Below, piece after piece: positions 9,183 to 18,786 of a DNA stretch of 64,000 bases. The notes below the pieces were generated by a model, which ran no database searches, was not told the DNA's origin, and worked only from the letters and a program-made list of their open reading frames with translations. The position numbers and the translations under genes were made by a program. The stretch's first letter is position 1. Every line of letters begins with the position of its first letter. This DNA is from Luteibaculum sp964627445. GTDB taxonomy: Bacteria > Bacteroidota > Bacteroidia > Flavobacteriales_D > Luteibaculaceae. The stretch is from assembly GCA_964627445.1 (NCBI GenBank), contig CAZVJF010000008.1:1-64000 (forward strand). The letters are read 5' to 3'.

Positions 9183-10370
9183 CTACTTATTATATTGCGC
9201 TAATCCTTCTTTAATGCAGGTTATAGCATGCTCTAGCGCTTTGGGCTCCAGTACATAAGCAATGCGCACTTCTTGAGTTCCTTGTCCGGGTGTGGCATAA
9301 AACCCGCTGGCAGGAGCCATCATCACCGTGGCGCCTTCGTTTTCAAAAGATTCTAGCATCCATTGGCAGAATTTTTCGGCATCATCTACTGGCAATTTTG
9401 CTACAGCATAAAAGGCACCGCCTGGTTTGGGGCAGGTAACGCCTTCAATAGCATTTAATCCATCCACCAATAAATCTCTGCGCTGGGTGTACTCTTTTAC
9501 CACACCATCAAAATAAGACTGGGGTGTGTCTAAAGCCGCTTCACCAGCAATTTGCCCCAAGCTGGGGGGGCTCAAACGGGCCTGGCCAAATTTTAGGGCC
9601 GTTTCCATGAGTTTTTTGTTGCGGCTTACCAGTGCACCGATGCGCGCACCGCACATGGAATAGCGCTTAGAAATAGAGTCTACTACGACTACGTTTTCCT
9701 CCATGCCTTCTAATTTAAGGGTAGAGTAGGGCGTGTTGTTATCGTAGCAAAATTCGCGGTATACCTCATCGGCAAACAAGAACAGATCGTGTTTTTTCAC
9801 AATGCTTTTTAGCTGCTCTATTTCTTCCTGCTTGTATAAATAACCCGTAGGATTTCCGGGGTTACAGATAAGAATGGCTTTGGTTTTGGAAGTAATTTGC
9901 TTCTCGAACTCTTCAATAGGAGGAAGCGCAAAACCATCGTCAATACTGGCGAGTACGGGCTTTACCGTAACCCCTGCGGTTACCGAAAAACCATTGTAAT
10001 TGGCGTAGAACGGCTCTGGGATTATTACTTCATCGCCTGGATTGAGGCAAGACTGCATTCCGAAGATCAAGGCTTCCGAACCACCTGTGGTCACCATAAT
10101 ATCGTCTGCCGACAGGTTGATGCCGTACTTGGCATAGTAGCGTGTAAGCCCTTCACGGTAGCTTTGGTTACCAGCAGAGTGGGTATACTCGATGTGCTTT
10201 ATGGGGTTGGCCAACGCTTGCGTAACCACTTCGGGTACGGGAATATCGGGTTGGCCAATGTTGAGGTGGTATACCTTGGTGCCTCTCTTTTTTGCAGCCT
10301 CTGCAAACGGCACCAGTTTACGTATGGGTGATGCGGGCATTTGCTGCCCTTTGGTAGATAATCCTGGCAT
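9183..10370 (-). CDS. Class I/II PLP-dependent aminotransferase (aspartate aminotransferase-like)
   Basis: Cytosolic enzyme of 395 residues, full length for fold-type I class I aminotransferases. The PLP lysine is Lys235 in DSISKRYSMCGARIG. Other fold residues are the NPGNPTG loop (170-176), the DEVYREF aspartate/tyrosine that contact PLP, and a late Arg in EVRIAYV that binds the substrate carboxylate. It moves an amino group between an amino acid and 2-oxoglutarate. The sequence is closest to the aspartate/prephenate group, but the donor cannot be fixed from sequence. It stands alone, with 45 bases to the DUF1573 gene. Confidence 0.92.
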   Translation of the reverse strand: MPGLSTKGQQMPASPIRKLVPFAEAAKKRGTKVYHLNIGQPDIPVPEVVTQALANPIKHIEYTHSAGNQSYREGLTRYYAKYGINLSADDIMVTTGGSEALIFGMQSCLNPGDEVIIPEPFYANYNGFSVTAGVTVKPVLASIDDGFALPPIEEFEKQITSKTKAILICNPGNPTGYLYKQEEIEQLKSIVKKHDLFLFADEVYREFCYDNNTPYSTLKLEGMEENVVVVDSISKRYSMCGARIGALVSRNKKLMETALKFGQARLSPPSLGQIAGEAALDTPQSYFDGVVKEYTQRRDLLVDGLNAIEGVTCPKPGGAFYAVAKLPVDDAEKFCQWMLESFENEGATVMMAPASGFYATPGQGTQEVRIAYVLEPKALEHAITCIKEGLAQYNK

Positions 10371-10425
10371 GACAAAATTTTAAAAGATGCGCAAAAATGG
10401 AATTTTTAAAGGAAGGAACCGCTTC

Positions 10426-10803
10426 CTAATCCTTCGATTTCCTCACAAAAGCTTTAAACCGAATGGTGGTGGGATTGTTGGGGGTATTCGCGGTTATTTT
10501 TAAATCGCGGATTTGGTAGCCCGATTTTCTTTTGGTGTCGAAGTACACATGTACCGTGTCTGTGCCGCCCACTGGAACCGGTTTCATGGGAAAGCGATAT
10601 CGGGTACACATGCAATTTACTTTGATGTTGGTAATAAAAAGAGGCGCTTCGCCTGTGTTGGTAAACACGTAAGGGTGATACAACTGCTCACCTTCACGTA
10701 CGAAACCAAAGTTGTGTTTGTCGTCTACAAAAGAAAATTCCGCAGCTTGGCTAAAGCCAAGTGCGGAATTTAGAAGTATAAAAACTGCGAGGCAGTATTT
10801 CAT
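10426..10803 (-). CDS. DUF1573 domain protein (short)
   Basis: Secreted protein of 125 residues: signal peptide ending near GFSQA, then one Ig-like DUF1573 domain with HNFGFVREGEQ, FTNTGEAPLFITNI and a CMC pair. DUF1573 domains are common in Bacteroidota envelopes and have no settled function. The start codon directly follows the stop of the 148-residue DUF1573 gene, so the two form an operon and probably arose by duplication. The conserved NTG-x-x-PL-x-I core is present in both. Confidence 0.88.
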   Translation of the reverse strand: MKYCLAVFILLNSALGFSQAAEFSFVDDKHNFGFVREGEQLYHPYVFTNTGEAPLFITNIKVNCMCTRYRFPMKPVPVGGTDTVHVYFDTKRKSGYQIRDLKITANTPNNPTTIRFKAFVRKSKD

Positions 10804-11250
10804 TTAGTCTTTCTCTACCGGTGCTCCTTCAGAAATTTCTTTTTCTGGAGCTACTGTTTTTGCAGGTGCTTTAACGTTTCCTTTGATACGCAAAACCATA
10901 GTAGGCTCGTTAACCGCGTTGCTGGTAAGCGTAACTGATTTGTTAATAGGACCCACACGTTTTGTGTCGTAGCGTACCTTAATTTTTGTGGTTTTTCCAG
11001 GCATTACTGGCTCACGAGACCACTCGGGAACGGTACATCCGCAAGATCCTTTTGCGTTAGAAATTACTAGAGGCTCGGTACCGGTGTTGGTTACTTCGAA
11101 GTAGCAAAAAGGGTCACCACCTTTCTCAATGGTTCCGTAGTCGTGTACTTCTTTGTCTACGCTAATTTCTGGGCCGGTAGCTACGGTGTTTTGTGCGTTT
11201 ACACCAACTACCATTAACATCAAAGCGAAAAATCCTAATACTTTTTTCAT
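10804..11250 (-). CDS. DUF1573 domain protein
   Basis: Secreted protein of 148 residues with signal peptide MKKVLGFFALMLMVVGVNAQ. It carries one DUF1573 domain: VHDYGTIEKGGDP, FEVTNTGTEPLVI, KGSCGCTVPEW, and IKVRYDTKR. The SCGCT cysteine pair is the family hallmark and may be disulfide bonded. A charged Ala/Pro/Glu-rich tail follows. It is the first gene of a two-gene operon. About 70 bases separate its start from the receiver gene. Confidence 0.9.
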   Translation of the reverse strand: MKKVLGFFALMLMVVGVNAQNTVATGPEISVDKEVHDYGTIEKGGDPFCYFEVTNTGTEPLVISNAKGSCGCTVPEWSREPVMPGKTTKIKVRYDTKRVGPINKSVTLTSNAVNEPTMVLRIKGNVKAPAKTVAPEKEISEGAPVEKD

Positions 11251-11319
11251 GTCTTGGTTGTTTTACTGTGGGTAAAAGTAGCAAACCAAATTCCACACGC
11301 AAAGCGGCTTAGGATTTCT

Positions 11320-11811
11320 TTAACAGTTTAATCGAATGACATCAATAATTTTCTTGGTGATGGGCTTGCGCACAAAGCCATACACGGATCCACTTTTCGA
11401 GGCTTTTTGCAAATCCATGGGATTGGTGGAATTGGTAACCAGATACACCTTAAAGTGCTCTCGGAATTCGGGTTCCAATTCATCAAAAAGCTCCAGAAAG
11501 GCAAAGCCATCCATCCGGGGCATGATAAGGTCTAAGAAGATGGCAAATTGCGAATCGGGGTTATCGGCCAACTTTGGTTTAAGGGTCTTCTTTAAATAAG
11601 TCATAGCCGCCTTGCCACTTACAAAGGTGCAGAAGTTATTGGCAAAGGCTTCCTTTTTTAGGGTCATTTTATGGAAGAGCAGGTCGTTGCGATTGTCATC
11701 TATAATAATGGCCGTTTCAAATTTAGAAGCTCTACCTTCTGAGGTAGATCGGTAGTGTGTCACCGGAAGCGGGTTGCTACGTTCAGTATTCTGGGAAGCA
11801 GCTATGGACAT
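11320..11811 (-). CDS. Stand-alone response regulator receiver protein
   Basis: Protein of 163 residues with one receiver domain (about 33-160) and a 30-residue disordered N-terminal extension, but no output domain. All phosphorylation residues are present: acid pair Asp38/Asp39 (IIDDN), phosphoacceptor Asp94 (FLDLIMPRMDG), Thr126 and Lys149 before Pro150. It can therefore take a phosphoryl group from a histidine protein and pass it on, as in a phosphorelay or CheY-like switch. No kinase is adjacent. A shorter, partly degraded paralogue lies about 300 bases upstream. Confidence 0.9.
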   Translation of the reverse strand: MSIAASQNTERSNPLPVTHYRSTSEGRASKFETAIIIDDNRNDLLFHKMTLKKEAFANNFCTFVSGKAAMTYLKKTLKPKLADNPDSQFAIFLDLIMPRMDGFAFLELFDELEPEFREHFKVYLVTNSTNPMDLQKASKSGSVYGFVRKPITKKIIDVIRLNC

Positions 11812-12116
11812 AAAATATCTGGTTTTCTCGGCTATTTGTAGTAGCCATACTAAAATAGCTGCTGTTTCGTTGTTGGCGCCAATTATTCTTTAATCGGGGT
11901 GATTTTATCTTTGAATTGAGTGTAGCGGTCCTATTGAACAGGGCAATTCCAAGAAATAGGATCAAAAAGGTTATCATGTCATTGGCAGAATATACCCTGT
12001 GCAACGGCATCAAAACGGCTGCATTTTTCCAAGCACGATTTCAAATTGCAGGCTACAATAATTCCCTTTCCGGTATCCTGTGAGCATTCTTTATCCGGTT
12101 TAGCGGGAATTCTGTT
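11812..12116. other. Intergenic region between two receiver genes
   Basis: AT-rich stretch of 305 bases between two minus-strand receiver genes. It should hold the promoter of the gene at 11320-11811. A 76-codon minus-strand frame crosses it but its composition and lack of family resemblance argue against a gene. I see no clear hairpin or -7 box. Confidence 0.4.
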
Positions 12117-12569
12117 CTAGTTTTTACTCACAAAACCGTAGACGAGATCGCAGCTGGCTGCGCGCTGTAGCACTAGAGGATTGGTAGCGCTAGTAACCAG
12201 ATACACTTTAAAGTTCTTTTTGTCTTTTTCAACCAGCTTGTCAACTTGCTTTAGAAATGTAAATCCATCCATGCTGGGGGTCTCTAGATCTAAGAAAATA
12301 TCAAACTCCATTTTGTTATCGCTTTTCAGCTTGGGTAAGGCGGTTTTGGCTATGTAATTTAAGGCCGCTTTTCCACCTGTAAACGTGGCATAAGCATCGG
12401 CAAAATCTTCTTTTTTCAGCTTCATTTTGTGGGCTAGAAGATCGGTGCGATTGCCGTCTATTAAAACTGCGGTTCTGGTAGAAACCGCTTGTGGGTTTGG
12501 GGCATGGCGTTGGTACGCTAGTGGGATTAGAATCTTTTTGTGAGAATTTTTTGGGGCTGAGGTACGCAT
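12117..12569 (-). CDS. Degenerate stand-alone receiver domain protein
   Basis: Paralogue of the receiver gene at 11320-11811, 150 residues, with the same spacing (Asp94 in FLDLETPSMDG, Thr126, Lys149). Two features look eroded. The acidic pair is Asp38-Gly39 (LIDGN), so one Mg-binding acid is missing. The protein also stops one residue after the conserved Lys149, so the last helix (alpha5) is absent. It may be a phosphorylation-impaired decoy or dimer partner, or a gene on the way to decay. The frame is otherwise intact. Confidence 0.82.
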   Translation of the reverse strand: MRTSAPKNSHKKILIPLAYQRHAPNPQAVSTRTAVLIDGNRTDLLAHKMKLKKEDFADAYATFTGGKAALNYIAKTALPKLKSDNKMEFDIFLDLETPSMDGFTFLKQVDKLVEKDKKNFKVYLVTSATNPLVLQRAASCDLVYGFVSKN

Positions 12570-12719
12570 AGCATTCCGGTTTTAGTGGGATTACTTACAC
12601 TACCTAAATTACACCCAATCACACAGGTGCAGCGATTTATTCTTTCAACGATGCATTTTCTTCTTTAAATACCGATTTATGATCTTAGCTCATGGCATAA
12701 TCTCCCATGGCTAAATTGC

Positions 12720-12727
12720 TAATTTTG
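12720..12727 (+). promoter_or_regulatory. Candidate Bacteroidota -7 box before valS
   Basis: TAATTTTG matches TAnnTTTG exactly and lies 24 bases before the valS start codon, a usual distance for a short leader. No clear -33 TTTG is seen 19-21 bases upstream. Confidence 0.45.
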
Positions 12728-12751
12728 CCAACCATTTAAGGAAACAAGCAC

Positions 12752-15382
12752 ATGGATATTGCCTCAAAATACCAACCTCAAGAAATAGAAAACAAGTGGT
12801 ACCAGTATTGGATGGAGAACCAATACTTCAAATCACAACCCAACGCTGATAAAGAGCCCTTTACGGTGGTTATACCTCCGCCCAATGTTACTGGGGTGCT
12901 GCACATGGGGCACATGCTAAACAATACCATACAGGATGTGTTGGTGCGCAGAGCGCGCATGCAAGGTAAAAACGCATGCTGGTTGCCCGGTACAGACCAC
13001 GCTTCTATTGCCACGGAGGCCAAAGTGGTAAACAAATTGCGGGAGGAAGGCATTAAAAAATCTGACTTATCGCGCGAAGACTTCTTAAACCACGCTTTTG
13101 AGTGGAAGGACAAGCACGGAGGCATTATCCTGGAACAGCTTAAAAAACTGGGCGCTTCATGCGATTGGGATAGGACCTCCTTTACCATGGACGAGGGCTA
13201 CTCTGAAAGCGTCATTGACACCTTTATACATCTGCACAACAAGGGGCTTATTTACCGGGGTTCGCGCATGGTCAACTGGGACTCTAAAGCCCTTACAGCA
13301 GTTTCCGATGAAGAGGTAATCCACAAAGAAGTGCAGGGCAAACTGTACTACATTAATTATAAGGTGGAAGGCGAAGACGGGCATATTACCATTGCTACTA
13401 CGCGCCCCGAGACCATTTTAGCCGATACGGCCATTTGTGTGCATCCCGAAGATCCACGCTTTACAAAGTTCCACGGCAAAAAGGCCATTGTGCCGCTTAT
13501 TGACAGACCCATTCCTATTATCCTGGATGATTACGTGGATATGGAATTTGGTACGGGGGCTTTAAAAGTAACGCCCGCTCACGATGTAAACGACCACGAA
13601 TTGGGCAAAAAGCACAGCTTGGAGACCATCAACATGCTGAATCCCAACGGTACCCTTAACGAGGAAGCCAAGCTATTTGTGGGCGAAGATCGTTTTGCGG
13701 TGCGCAAGCAAATACCCAAAGCACTTCAAGAAGCGGGAGCACTAGAGAAAATAGAAGACTACACCAACAAGGTGGGATATTCTGAACGTACCGATGCGGT
13801 TATAGAACCTCGGTTAAGCTTGCAGTGGTTTGTGGATATGGAAAAACTGGCCAAGCCCGCCTTGGATGCGGTAGAAAGTGGCGAAGTGAAATTCCACCCT
13901 GACAAATTTAAAAACACCTACCGCCACTGGATGAACAACATCAAGGACTGGTGTATCTCCAGACAGTTGTGGTGGGGGCACCGCATACCCGCATGGTATT
14001 ATGGCGAAGGAACGGAAGAATTTGTTGTGGCCAAAACGGCTGCCGAGGCGGTAGCGCAACTCAAGGAAAAAGGCATTGCGAAAACAGAAGCCGATTTACG
14101 TCAGGATGAAGATGTGCTAGACACCTGGTTTTCCTCTTGGTTGTGGCCTATTTCTACCTTCGATCCCAATTTTGTAGCTACGCGCAAAGCCAATGCAGAC
14201 CTGGCATATTACTATCCAACCAACGACCTGGTTACCGCACCCGAGATTATGTTTTTCTGGGTGGCGCGTATGATTATGGCCGGATATGAGTTTTTGGGTG
14301 AAAAGCCCTTCTCTAACGTGTATTTTACGGGTATTGTGCGCGACACCAAAGGCCGTAAAATGTCGAAGTCGCTGGGGAATTCTCCAGACCCCATCAAGCT
14401 GATGGAGCAGTACGGAGCCGATGGCGTGCGTGTAGGAATGCTGTTTTCGTCTCCAGCTGGAAATGACCTGCTTTTTGATGAAAGCTACTGCGAGCAAGGC
14501 CGCAACTTTGCCAATAAAATATGGAATGCCTTGCGTCTCATTCAAGGTTGGGAGCGCAAGCAAGGCGCCATGAATCCTGTAAGCCAGTATGCTACCGAGT
14601 GGTTCCAAAACCGTTTTAATGAAGTGTTGGCTCAAGTGAATGACCACTTTAGCAAATACCGCCTTTCGGATGCGCTCATGGCCATTTACAAACTGGTGTG
14701 GGACGACTATTGCTCTTGGTACTTAGAAATGATAAAGCCTGCTTACGGAGCGGCAATTGATAACGATACCTACAACGCTGCCAAAGCCCTTTTTGAAGAT
14801 TTATTGCGCTTGTTGCATCCGTTTATGCCTTTCCTTACCGAAGAGGCTTGGCACCACCTAGATGCCAGAAAAGGCAAAGAAGAGGCCTTGATTGTATCGG
14901 AGTGGCCTACGTTTGGAGCTGTAGACCCCAACGTATTGAAAGGATTCCAGGTAACGGCCGAGATTATTAGCCAGGTTCGTAACATTCGGAACCAGGCTGG
15001 CATTCCCAACAAAGAGCAACTGGAACTTTTCTATGAGGATAAACTCAATATCCAACCGCAGTGGGAGGTGGTTACCAAGTTGGCTGGTTTAAGCAGCATT
15101 GGATCCACCCAAGAAGATGTAAAAGGTGCGTATAGCTTTGTTTGTGAGGGTGCTAACATTTATGTTCCTTTCAGTGCGAGCATCGATGTAGAGGCCGAAA
15201 AAGAAAAAGTTAACGAAGAGTTAAATTACACCAAGGGCTTTCTTACCTCGGTACAAAAGAAATTAGCCAACGAACGTTTTGTAAACAATGCGCCCGAGCA
15301 AGTGGTAGCAGCTGAGCGCAAAAAAGAGCAAGATGCCAAAGACAAAATTGCCGCTCTAGAAGCCAAGTTGCAAAGCCTGTAA
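12752..15382 (+). CDS. valS: Valine--tRNA ligase
   Basis: Class Ia aminoacyl-tRNA synthetase of 876 residues, a normal bacterial ValRS length. It charges tRNA-Val with valine in the cytosol. Visible landmarks are the HIGH-type site in PPPNVTGVLHMGHML, the CP1 editing domain with TTRPETILADTA, the KMSKS loop in GRKMSKSLGNS, the anticodon-binding helical domain, and a C-terminal coiled coil (about 810-876) typical of ValRS. It is followed 13 bases later by ppk1, possibly in one transcript. Confidence 0.98.
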   Translation: MDIASKYQPQEIENKWYQYWMENQYFKSQPNADKEPFTVVIPPPNVTGVLHMGHMLNNTIQDVLVRRARMQGKNACWLPGTDHASIATEAKVVNKLREEGIKKSDLSREDFLNHAFEWKDKHGGIILEQLKKLGASCDWDRTSFTMDEGYSESVIDTFIHLHNKGLIYRGSRMVNWDSKALTAVSDEEVIHKEVQGKLYYINYKVEGEDGHITIATTRPETILADTAICVHPEDPRFTKFHGKKAIVPLIDRPIPIILDDYVDMEFGTGALKVTPAHDVNDHELGKKHSLETINMLNPNGTLNEEAKLFVGEDRFAVRKQIPKALQEAGALEKIEDYTNKVGYSERTDAVIEPRLSLQWFVDMEKLAKPALDAVESGEVKFHPDKFKNTYRHWMNNIKDWCISRQLWWGHRIPAWYYGEGTEEFVVAKTAAEAVAQLKEKGIAKTEADLRQDEDVLDTWFSSWLWPISTFDPNFVATRKANADLAYYYPTNDLVTAPEIMFFWVARMIMAGYEFLGEKPFSNVYFTGIVRDTKGRKMSKSLGNSPDPIKLMEQYGADGVRVGMLFSSPAGNDLLFDESYCEQGRNFANKIWNALRLIQGWERKQGAMNPVSQYATEWFQNRFNEVLAQVNDHFSKYRLSDALMAIYKLVWDDYCSWYLEMIKPAYGAAIDNDTYNAAKALFEDLLRLLHPFMPFLTEEAWHHLDARKGKEEALIVSEWPTFGAVDPNVLKGFQVTAEIISQVRNIRNQAGIPNKEQLELFYEDKLNIQPQWEVVTKLAGLSSIGSTQEDVKGAYSFVCEGANIYVPFSASIDVEAEKEKVNEELNYTKGFLTSVQKKLANERFVNNAPEQVVAAERKKEQDAKDKIAALEAKLQSL

Positions 15383-15395
15383 GTCCCCTTACACT

Positions 15396-17480
15396 ATGGA
15401 GAAAAAACAATACGAATTAATAAACCGCGAACTGTCTTGGTTGGCTTTTAACGACCGCGTTTTGCAAGAGGCGGCAGATCGTTCTGTGCCCATCATAGAG
15501 CGGGTGAAATTCTTAGGGATTTTCTCCAACAACCTCGATGAATTTTTTAAGGTTCGGGTGGCCACATTAAGCCGTATTGTAAGTTTTGGTTTAGAGGCAC
15601 GCAACTACTTGGAAATGGACCCCAAGGAGTGTTTGGAAATTATACAATCTACCGTAATAAAGCTGCAGAGTAAGTTTGAGAAGATTTACGAAGGGCTTAT
15701 CGATGAGCTGCGTGAGCGAAACATCATCATGGTCAACGAGCGCCAGCTTACCCCAGACCAATTGCTCTTTGTACGGAAGTACTTTACCGAAAAAGTGCGT
15801 ACCAACATTGTGCCTATTATGTTGGATAAAAAGCGCAAGTTTCCTTCCATTAAAGACAAAATGATTTACCTCGCCATTAAAATGTTTCGCGAGGGAAAAT
15901 CGCCCGATTATGCGCTCTTAGAACTTCCAACCGATGTATTGCCGCGCTTTTTGGTACTCCCCAAGGAAGGCGATCTCAACTATGTTATTATGCTGGATGA
16001 CGTTATTCGCGCCAGCTTACCCGATATCTTTAACATTTTTGATTACGAGCACTTTGAAGCCTTTACCATAAAGCTAACGCGCGATGCGGAGTTGGATATT
16101 GAAGAGGATGTGTCCAAGTCCTTTATGGAAAAACTGGAGAGCTCTATTGAAAACCGTAAGAAAGGGCAGTTTGTACGCTTTGTGTACGATACCACCATGC
16201 CCGAGGACCTCTTTAACTTTTTGGTGAGAAAGCTCCGCCTTAAGGAAACCCAGAATCTTATTCCTGGCGGGCGCTACCATAACTTTAAAGACTTTATGAG
16301 CTTCCCCAATTTGGGGGTAGAAGAGTTTGTGCATCCTCCCTTACCACCGCTTAAGCATAGGCATCTGGATAAGTACAAGAGCATGTTCCAGGCCATATCT
16401 GAGAAAGACTCTTTGCTTACCTATCCGTTCCAGTCCTTTAACTACGTTATCGATTTACTACGTGAGGCGGCCATAGATCCCAAAGTGACGGCTATTCGTA
16501 TCAACCTGTATCGCGTAGCTAAAAACTCCAAGATTATAAATGCACTGATTAGTGCGGCCAAAAACCATAAAAAGGTGGAGGTAAATCTGGAGTTACAGGC
16601 GCGTTTCGATGAAAAGAACAACCTGTATTGGAGTACCCGTTTGCAAGAAGAAGGCTGCAAAGTACTTACCGGTGTGGGTGGATTAAAAGTACACTCCAAG
16701 CTTATTGTTATTGAACGTAAGGAGGATAGAAAAACGAAGTACTACGCCCACATTGGCACGGGAAATTTCCATGAGGGCAACGCCAAACTGTATACCGATT
16801 ATAGCCTACTGACCGCAGACCAACGCATAGCCGAAGAGGTGAACCGCGTGTTTAATTTCTTACGGGAGAATTATCGCATAGGACCGTTTGATAACCTGCT
16901 GGTTTCTCCTTTTTCCACCCGCTCTCGTATGGTGGAAATGATACACCGCGAAATAGAGCACGTGAAAAACGGTAAGGAAGGTTATGTGTACCTCAAGCTC
17001 AATAACTTACAGGATAGAGACATGATTATTGAGCTCTACAAAGCCTCGCAAGCTGGGGTGAAAATCGTAGGGGTCATTCGCGGTATTTGTAGTCTGATAC
17101 CAGGCGTTCCGGGTATGTCGGAGAACATCCGGATCATTAGTATTGTCGATCGCTTTTTAGAGCATACCCGGCTAATGATTTTTGGTAACGGGGGCGATGA
17201 AGAGTTCTATTTGGGCTCTGCCGATTGGATGACCCGAAACCTAGATCGTAGGGTGGAAGTTACTACGCCCGTGTACGACACCGTGATTAAAAAAGTGCTG
17301 AAAGAAACCTTTATGTTGTACGTAATGGACAATGTAAAGGCGCGCATCATAGACGAGAACCAGTACAATTTGTACGTTTCCAACGACAGCAAACCGCTGC
17401 GTGCCCAAGAAGAAGTGTACGAGTACTTCAAGAACCGCTTAGGTGAGGAAGTAACCGAGAAGGAATTTGCCGAGGTTTAG
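15396..17480 (+). CDS. ppk1: Polyphosphate kinase 1
   Basis: Protein of 694 residues, full length for PPK1, starting ELINRELSWLAFNDRVLQEA, the family's signature N-terminus. The two phospholipase-D-like catalytic halves are present with GLKVHSKLIVI and HIGTGNFHEGNAKLYTD, which contain the active-site histidines, and a second DRFLEHTRLMIF block. It makes polyphosphate from ATP reversibly, usually at the inner membrane face. An exopolyphosphatase-like gene follows on the same strand after 370 bases, so synthesis and breakdown genes are neighbours. Confidence 0.97.
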   Translation: MEKKQYELINRELSWLAFNDRVLQEAADRSVPIIERVKFLGIFSNNLDEFFKVRVATLSRIVSFGLEARNYLEMDPKECLEIIQSTVIKLQSKFEKIYEGLIDELRERNIIMVNERQLTPDQLLFVRKYFTEKVRTNIVPIMLDKKRKFPSIKDKMIYLAIKMFREGKSPDYALLELPTDVLPRFLVLPKEGDLNYVIMLDDVIRASLPDIFNIFDYEHFEAFTIKLTRDAELDIEEDVSKSFMEKLESSIENRKKGQFVRFVYDTTMPEDLFNFLVRKLRLKETQNLIPGGRYHNFKDFMSFPNLGVEEFVHPPLPPLKHRHLDKYKSMFQAISEKDSLLTYPFQSFNYVIDLLREAAIDPKVTAIRINLYRVAKNSKIINALISAAKNHKKVEVNLELQARFDEKNNLYWSTRLQEEGCKVLTGVGGLKVHSKLIVIERKEDRKTKYYAHIGTGNFHEGNAKLYTDYSLLTADQRIAEEVNRVFNFLRENYRIGPFDNLLVSPFSTRSRMVEMIHREIEHVKNGKEGYVYLKLNNLQDRDMIIELYKASQAGVKIVGVIRGICSLIPGVPGMSENIRIISIVDRFLEHTRLMIFGNGGDEEFYLGSADWMTRNLDRRVEVTTPVYDTVIKKVLKETFMLYVMDNVKARIIDENQYNLYVSNDSKPLRAQEEVYEYFKNRLGEEVTEKEFAEV

Positions 17481-17851
17481 TTCCTGAGCTACGCAACTCC
17501 GCAGGATTCCATGCTAAGCTTCGCGCTGCTTCTCGATACATTGGTGTTTCGTACCTCAACATACTCCCGATAGCAATCGGGACGAAGTGACAGTCTCGAT
17601 AGGTCCACAGATTTTTGTCAGTTCGAGTGCCGCGGCCCGCAGCCGTGGTATATCGAGAACCAGAGCAGGGCGTCATTTAAATGATGCTCAAATTAATACT
17701 CACTTTTCGCAGCTCCGCAGGATTTGCAATCCTGCTTCAGTCTAATTCCAACCAAGAAAAGCGTTGCATCTACGTGCTACATTGACGGTTATTCTTTATT
17801 TAGCAGTTACAGAACCGCTGTTCAGTTGAAAATTAAGATGTAGAGGTCCAC
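17481..17851. repeat. Intergenic repeat region (Bacteroidota palindromic repeat type)
   Basis: No gene, 371 bases. It holds a hairpin CCCGAT-agca-ATCGGG (about 17566-17581), two copies of CTCCGCAGGATT (about 17497 and 17713), a GGATT-TGC-AATCC palindrome, and a segment running from CAGTTCGAGTG to TATCGAGAAC around a GC-rich core. From memory, the CAGTTCGAGTG...TATCGAGAAC frame is a dispersed intergenic repeat in Flavobacteria. The region probably also contains the ppx promoter. Confidence 0.55.
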
Positions 17852-18748
17852 ATGAAGTTTGGTGCGATAGATATAGGATCCAACGCAATGCGCTTGCTTA
17901 TTGCCGAGGCCAGAAGAACCCATGGAAAAACCACCATTAAAAAGCTGCAACTGGTGCGCGTACCGGTGCGTTTGGGTGCCGAGGTGTTTGATAACGGTCG
18001 CATCTCCGAAAAAAATGGAATTCGCCTGGCAAAAAGCATCAATGCCTACAAGCTGCTGTTGCAGGTGTATGGAGTAAAGCACTTTTGGGCCTGCGCTACC
18101 TCTGCCATGCGGGAGGCCAGCAACCAAGCCGACATCCTAGAGTTGGTGCACAGCTTAAGCGATGTAGAAATAGAAGTGATTTCGGGAGCACGAGAAGCTA
18201 AGCTCATCCAGTCTACGTTTGAAACCCAAAAGCTCGATTTAGATAAAACGTATCTCTATATTGATGTAGGCGGTGGGTCTACCGAAATTTCGGTGCTGGA
18301 GTCGGGGCAAGCCATTGCTAACAAGTCATTTAAGTTGGGTACCGTACGCTTGCTCAAGGAAAAGGTAAAGAGCAAGGTGTGGGAAGAAATGGCCGAGTTT
18401 GTACAGGAGCAGGGCCAGGAATTTAAAGAGTTAATAGCCGTAGGAACGGGTGGTAACATCAACAAGCTGGTGAAGCTGGCACCCTCGTCTACCAACCGCA
18501 GTAGGGAAGTAAGCCTTACCGACATACACTCTTTACTGCAAGAACTGGAGCCCATGTCGGTGGAAGAGCGCATGGAAACTTATGATCTCAAAGAAGACCG
18601 TGCCGATGTTATCGTTCCAGCGGGTAAAATCTATAAAACAGCCTTAGAGGCCGCCAACATTGATAAAATTCTGGTGCCCAAAATTGGTTTGGCCGATGGA
18701 ATGGTCTACCACATGAGCAAAATGAAAAAGTTTCAGGATGGCGCGTAA
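17852..18748 (+). CDS. Ppx/GppA family phosphatase (exopolyphosphatase-like, short form)
   Basis: Protein of 298 residues of the ASKHA fold: FGAIDIGSNAMRLLI (phosphate 1 loop), ACATSAMREASN, YIDVGGGSTEIS (phosphate 2) and a late AVGTGGNINKL loop. Ppx/GppA enzymes remove phosphate from polyphosphate or pppGpp. Only the catalytic domain is present; the C-terminal HD-like domain of E. coli Ppx is absent, which is usual for the short Bacteroidota form. Its position after ppk1 supports polyphosphate turnover. It is convergent with the YdcF gene. Confidence 0.93.
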   Translation: MKFGAIDIGSNAMRLLIAEARRTHGKTTIKKLQLVRVPVRLGAEVFDNGRISEKNGIRLAKSINAYKLLLQVYGVKHFWACATSAMREASNQADILELVHSLSDVEIEVISGAREAKLIQSTFETQKLDLDKTYLYIDVGGGSTEISVLESGQAIANKSFKLGTVRLLKEKVKSKVWEEMAEFVQEQGQEFKELIAVGTGGNINKLVKLAPSSTNRSREVSLTDIHSLLQELEPMSVEERMETYDLKEDRADVIVPAGKIYKTALEAANIDKILVPKIGLADGMVYHMSKMKKFQDGA

Positions 18749-18786
18749 GGATTCAGTGTTGGTTAGAATCCCAAGTGTTTGCGCTG

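Noticed and set aside
11783..12013. A 76-codon minus-strand frame between the two receiver genes
   Set aside because: It overlaps the start of the receiver gene, has mixed hydrophobic and basic composition without domain pattern, and no family resemblance.
14117..14647. A 176-codon minus-strand frame inside valS
   Set aside because: It is antisense to the conserved KMSKS region; codon constraint belongs to valS.
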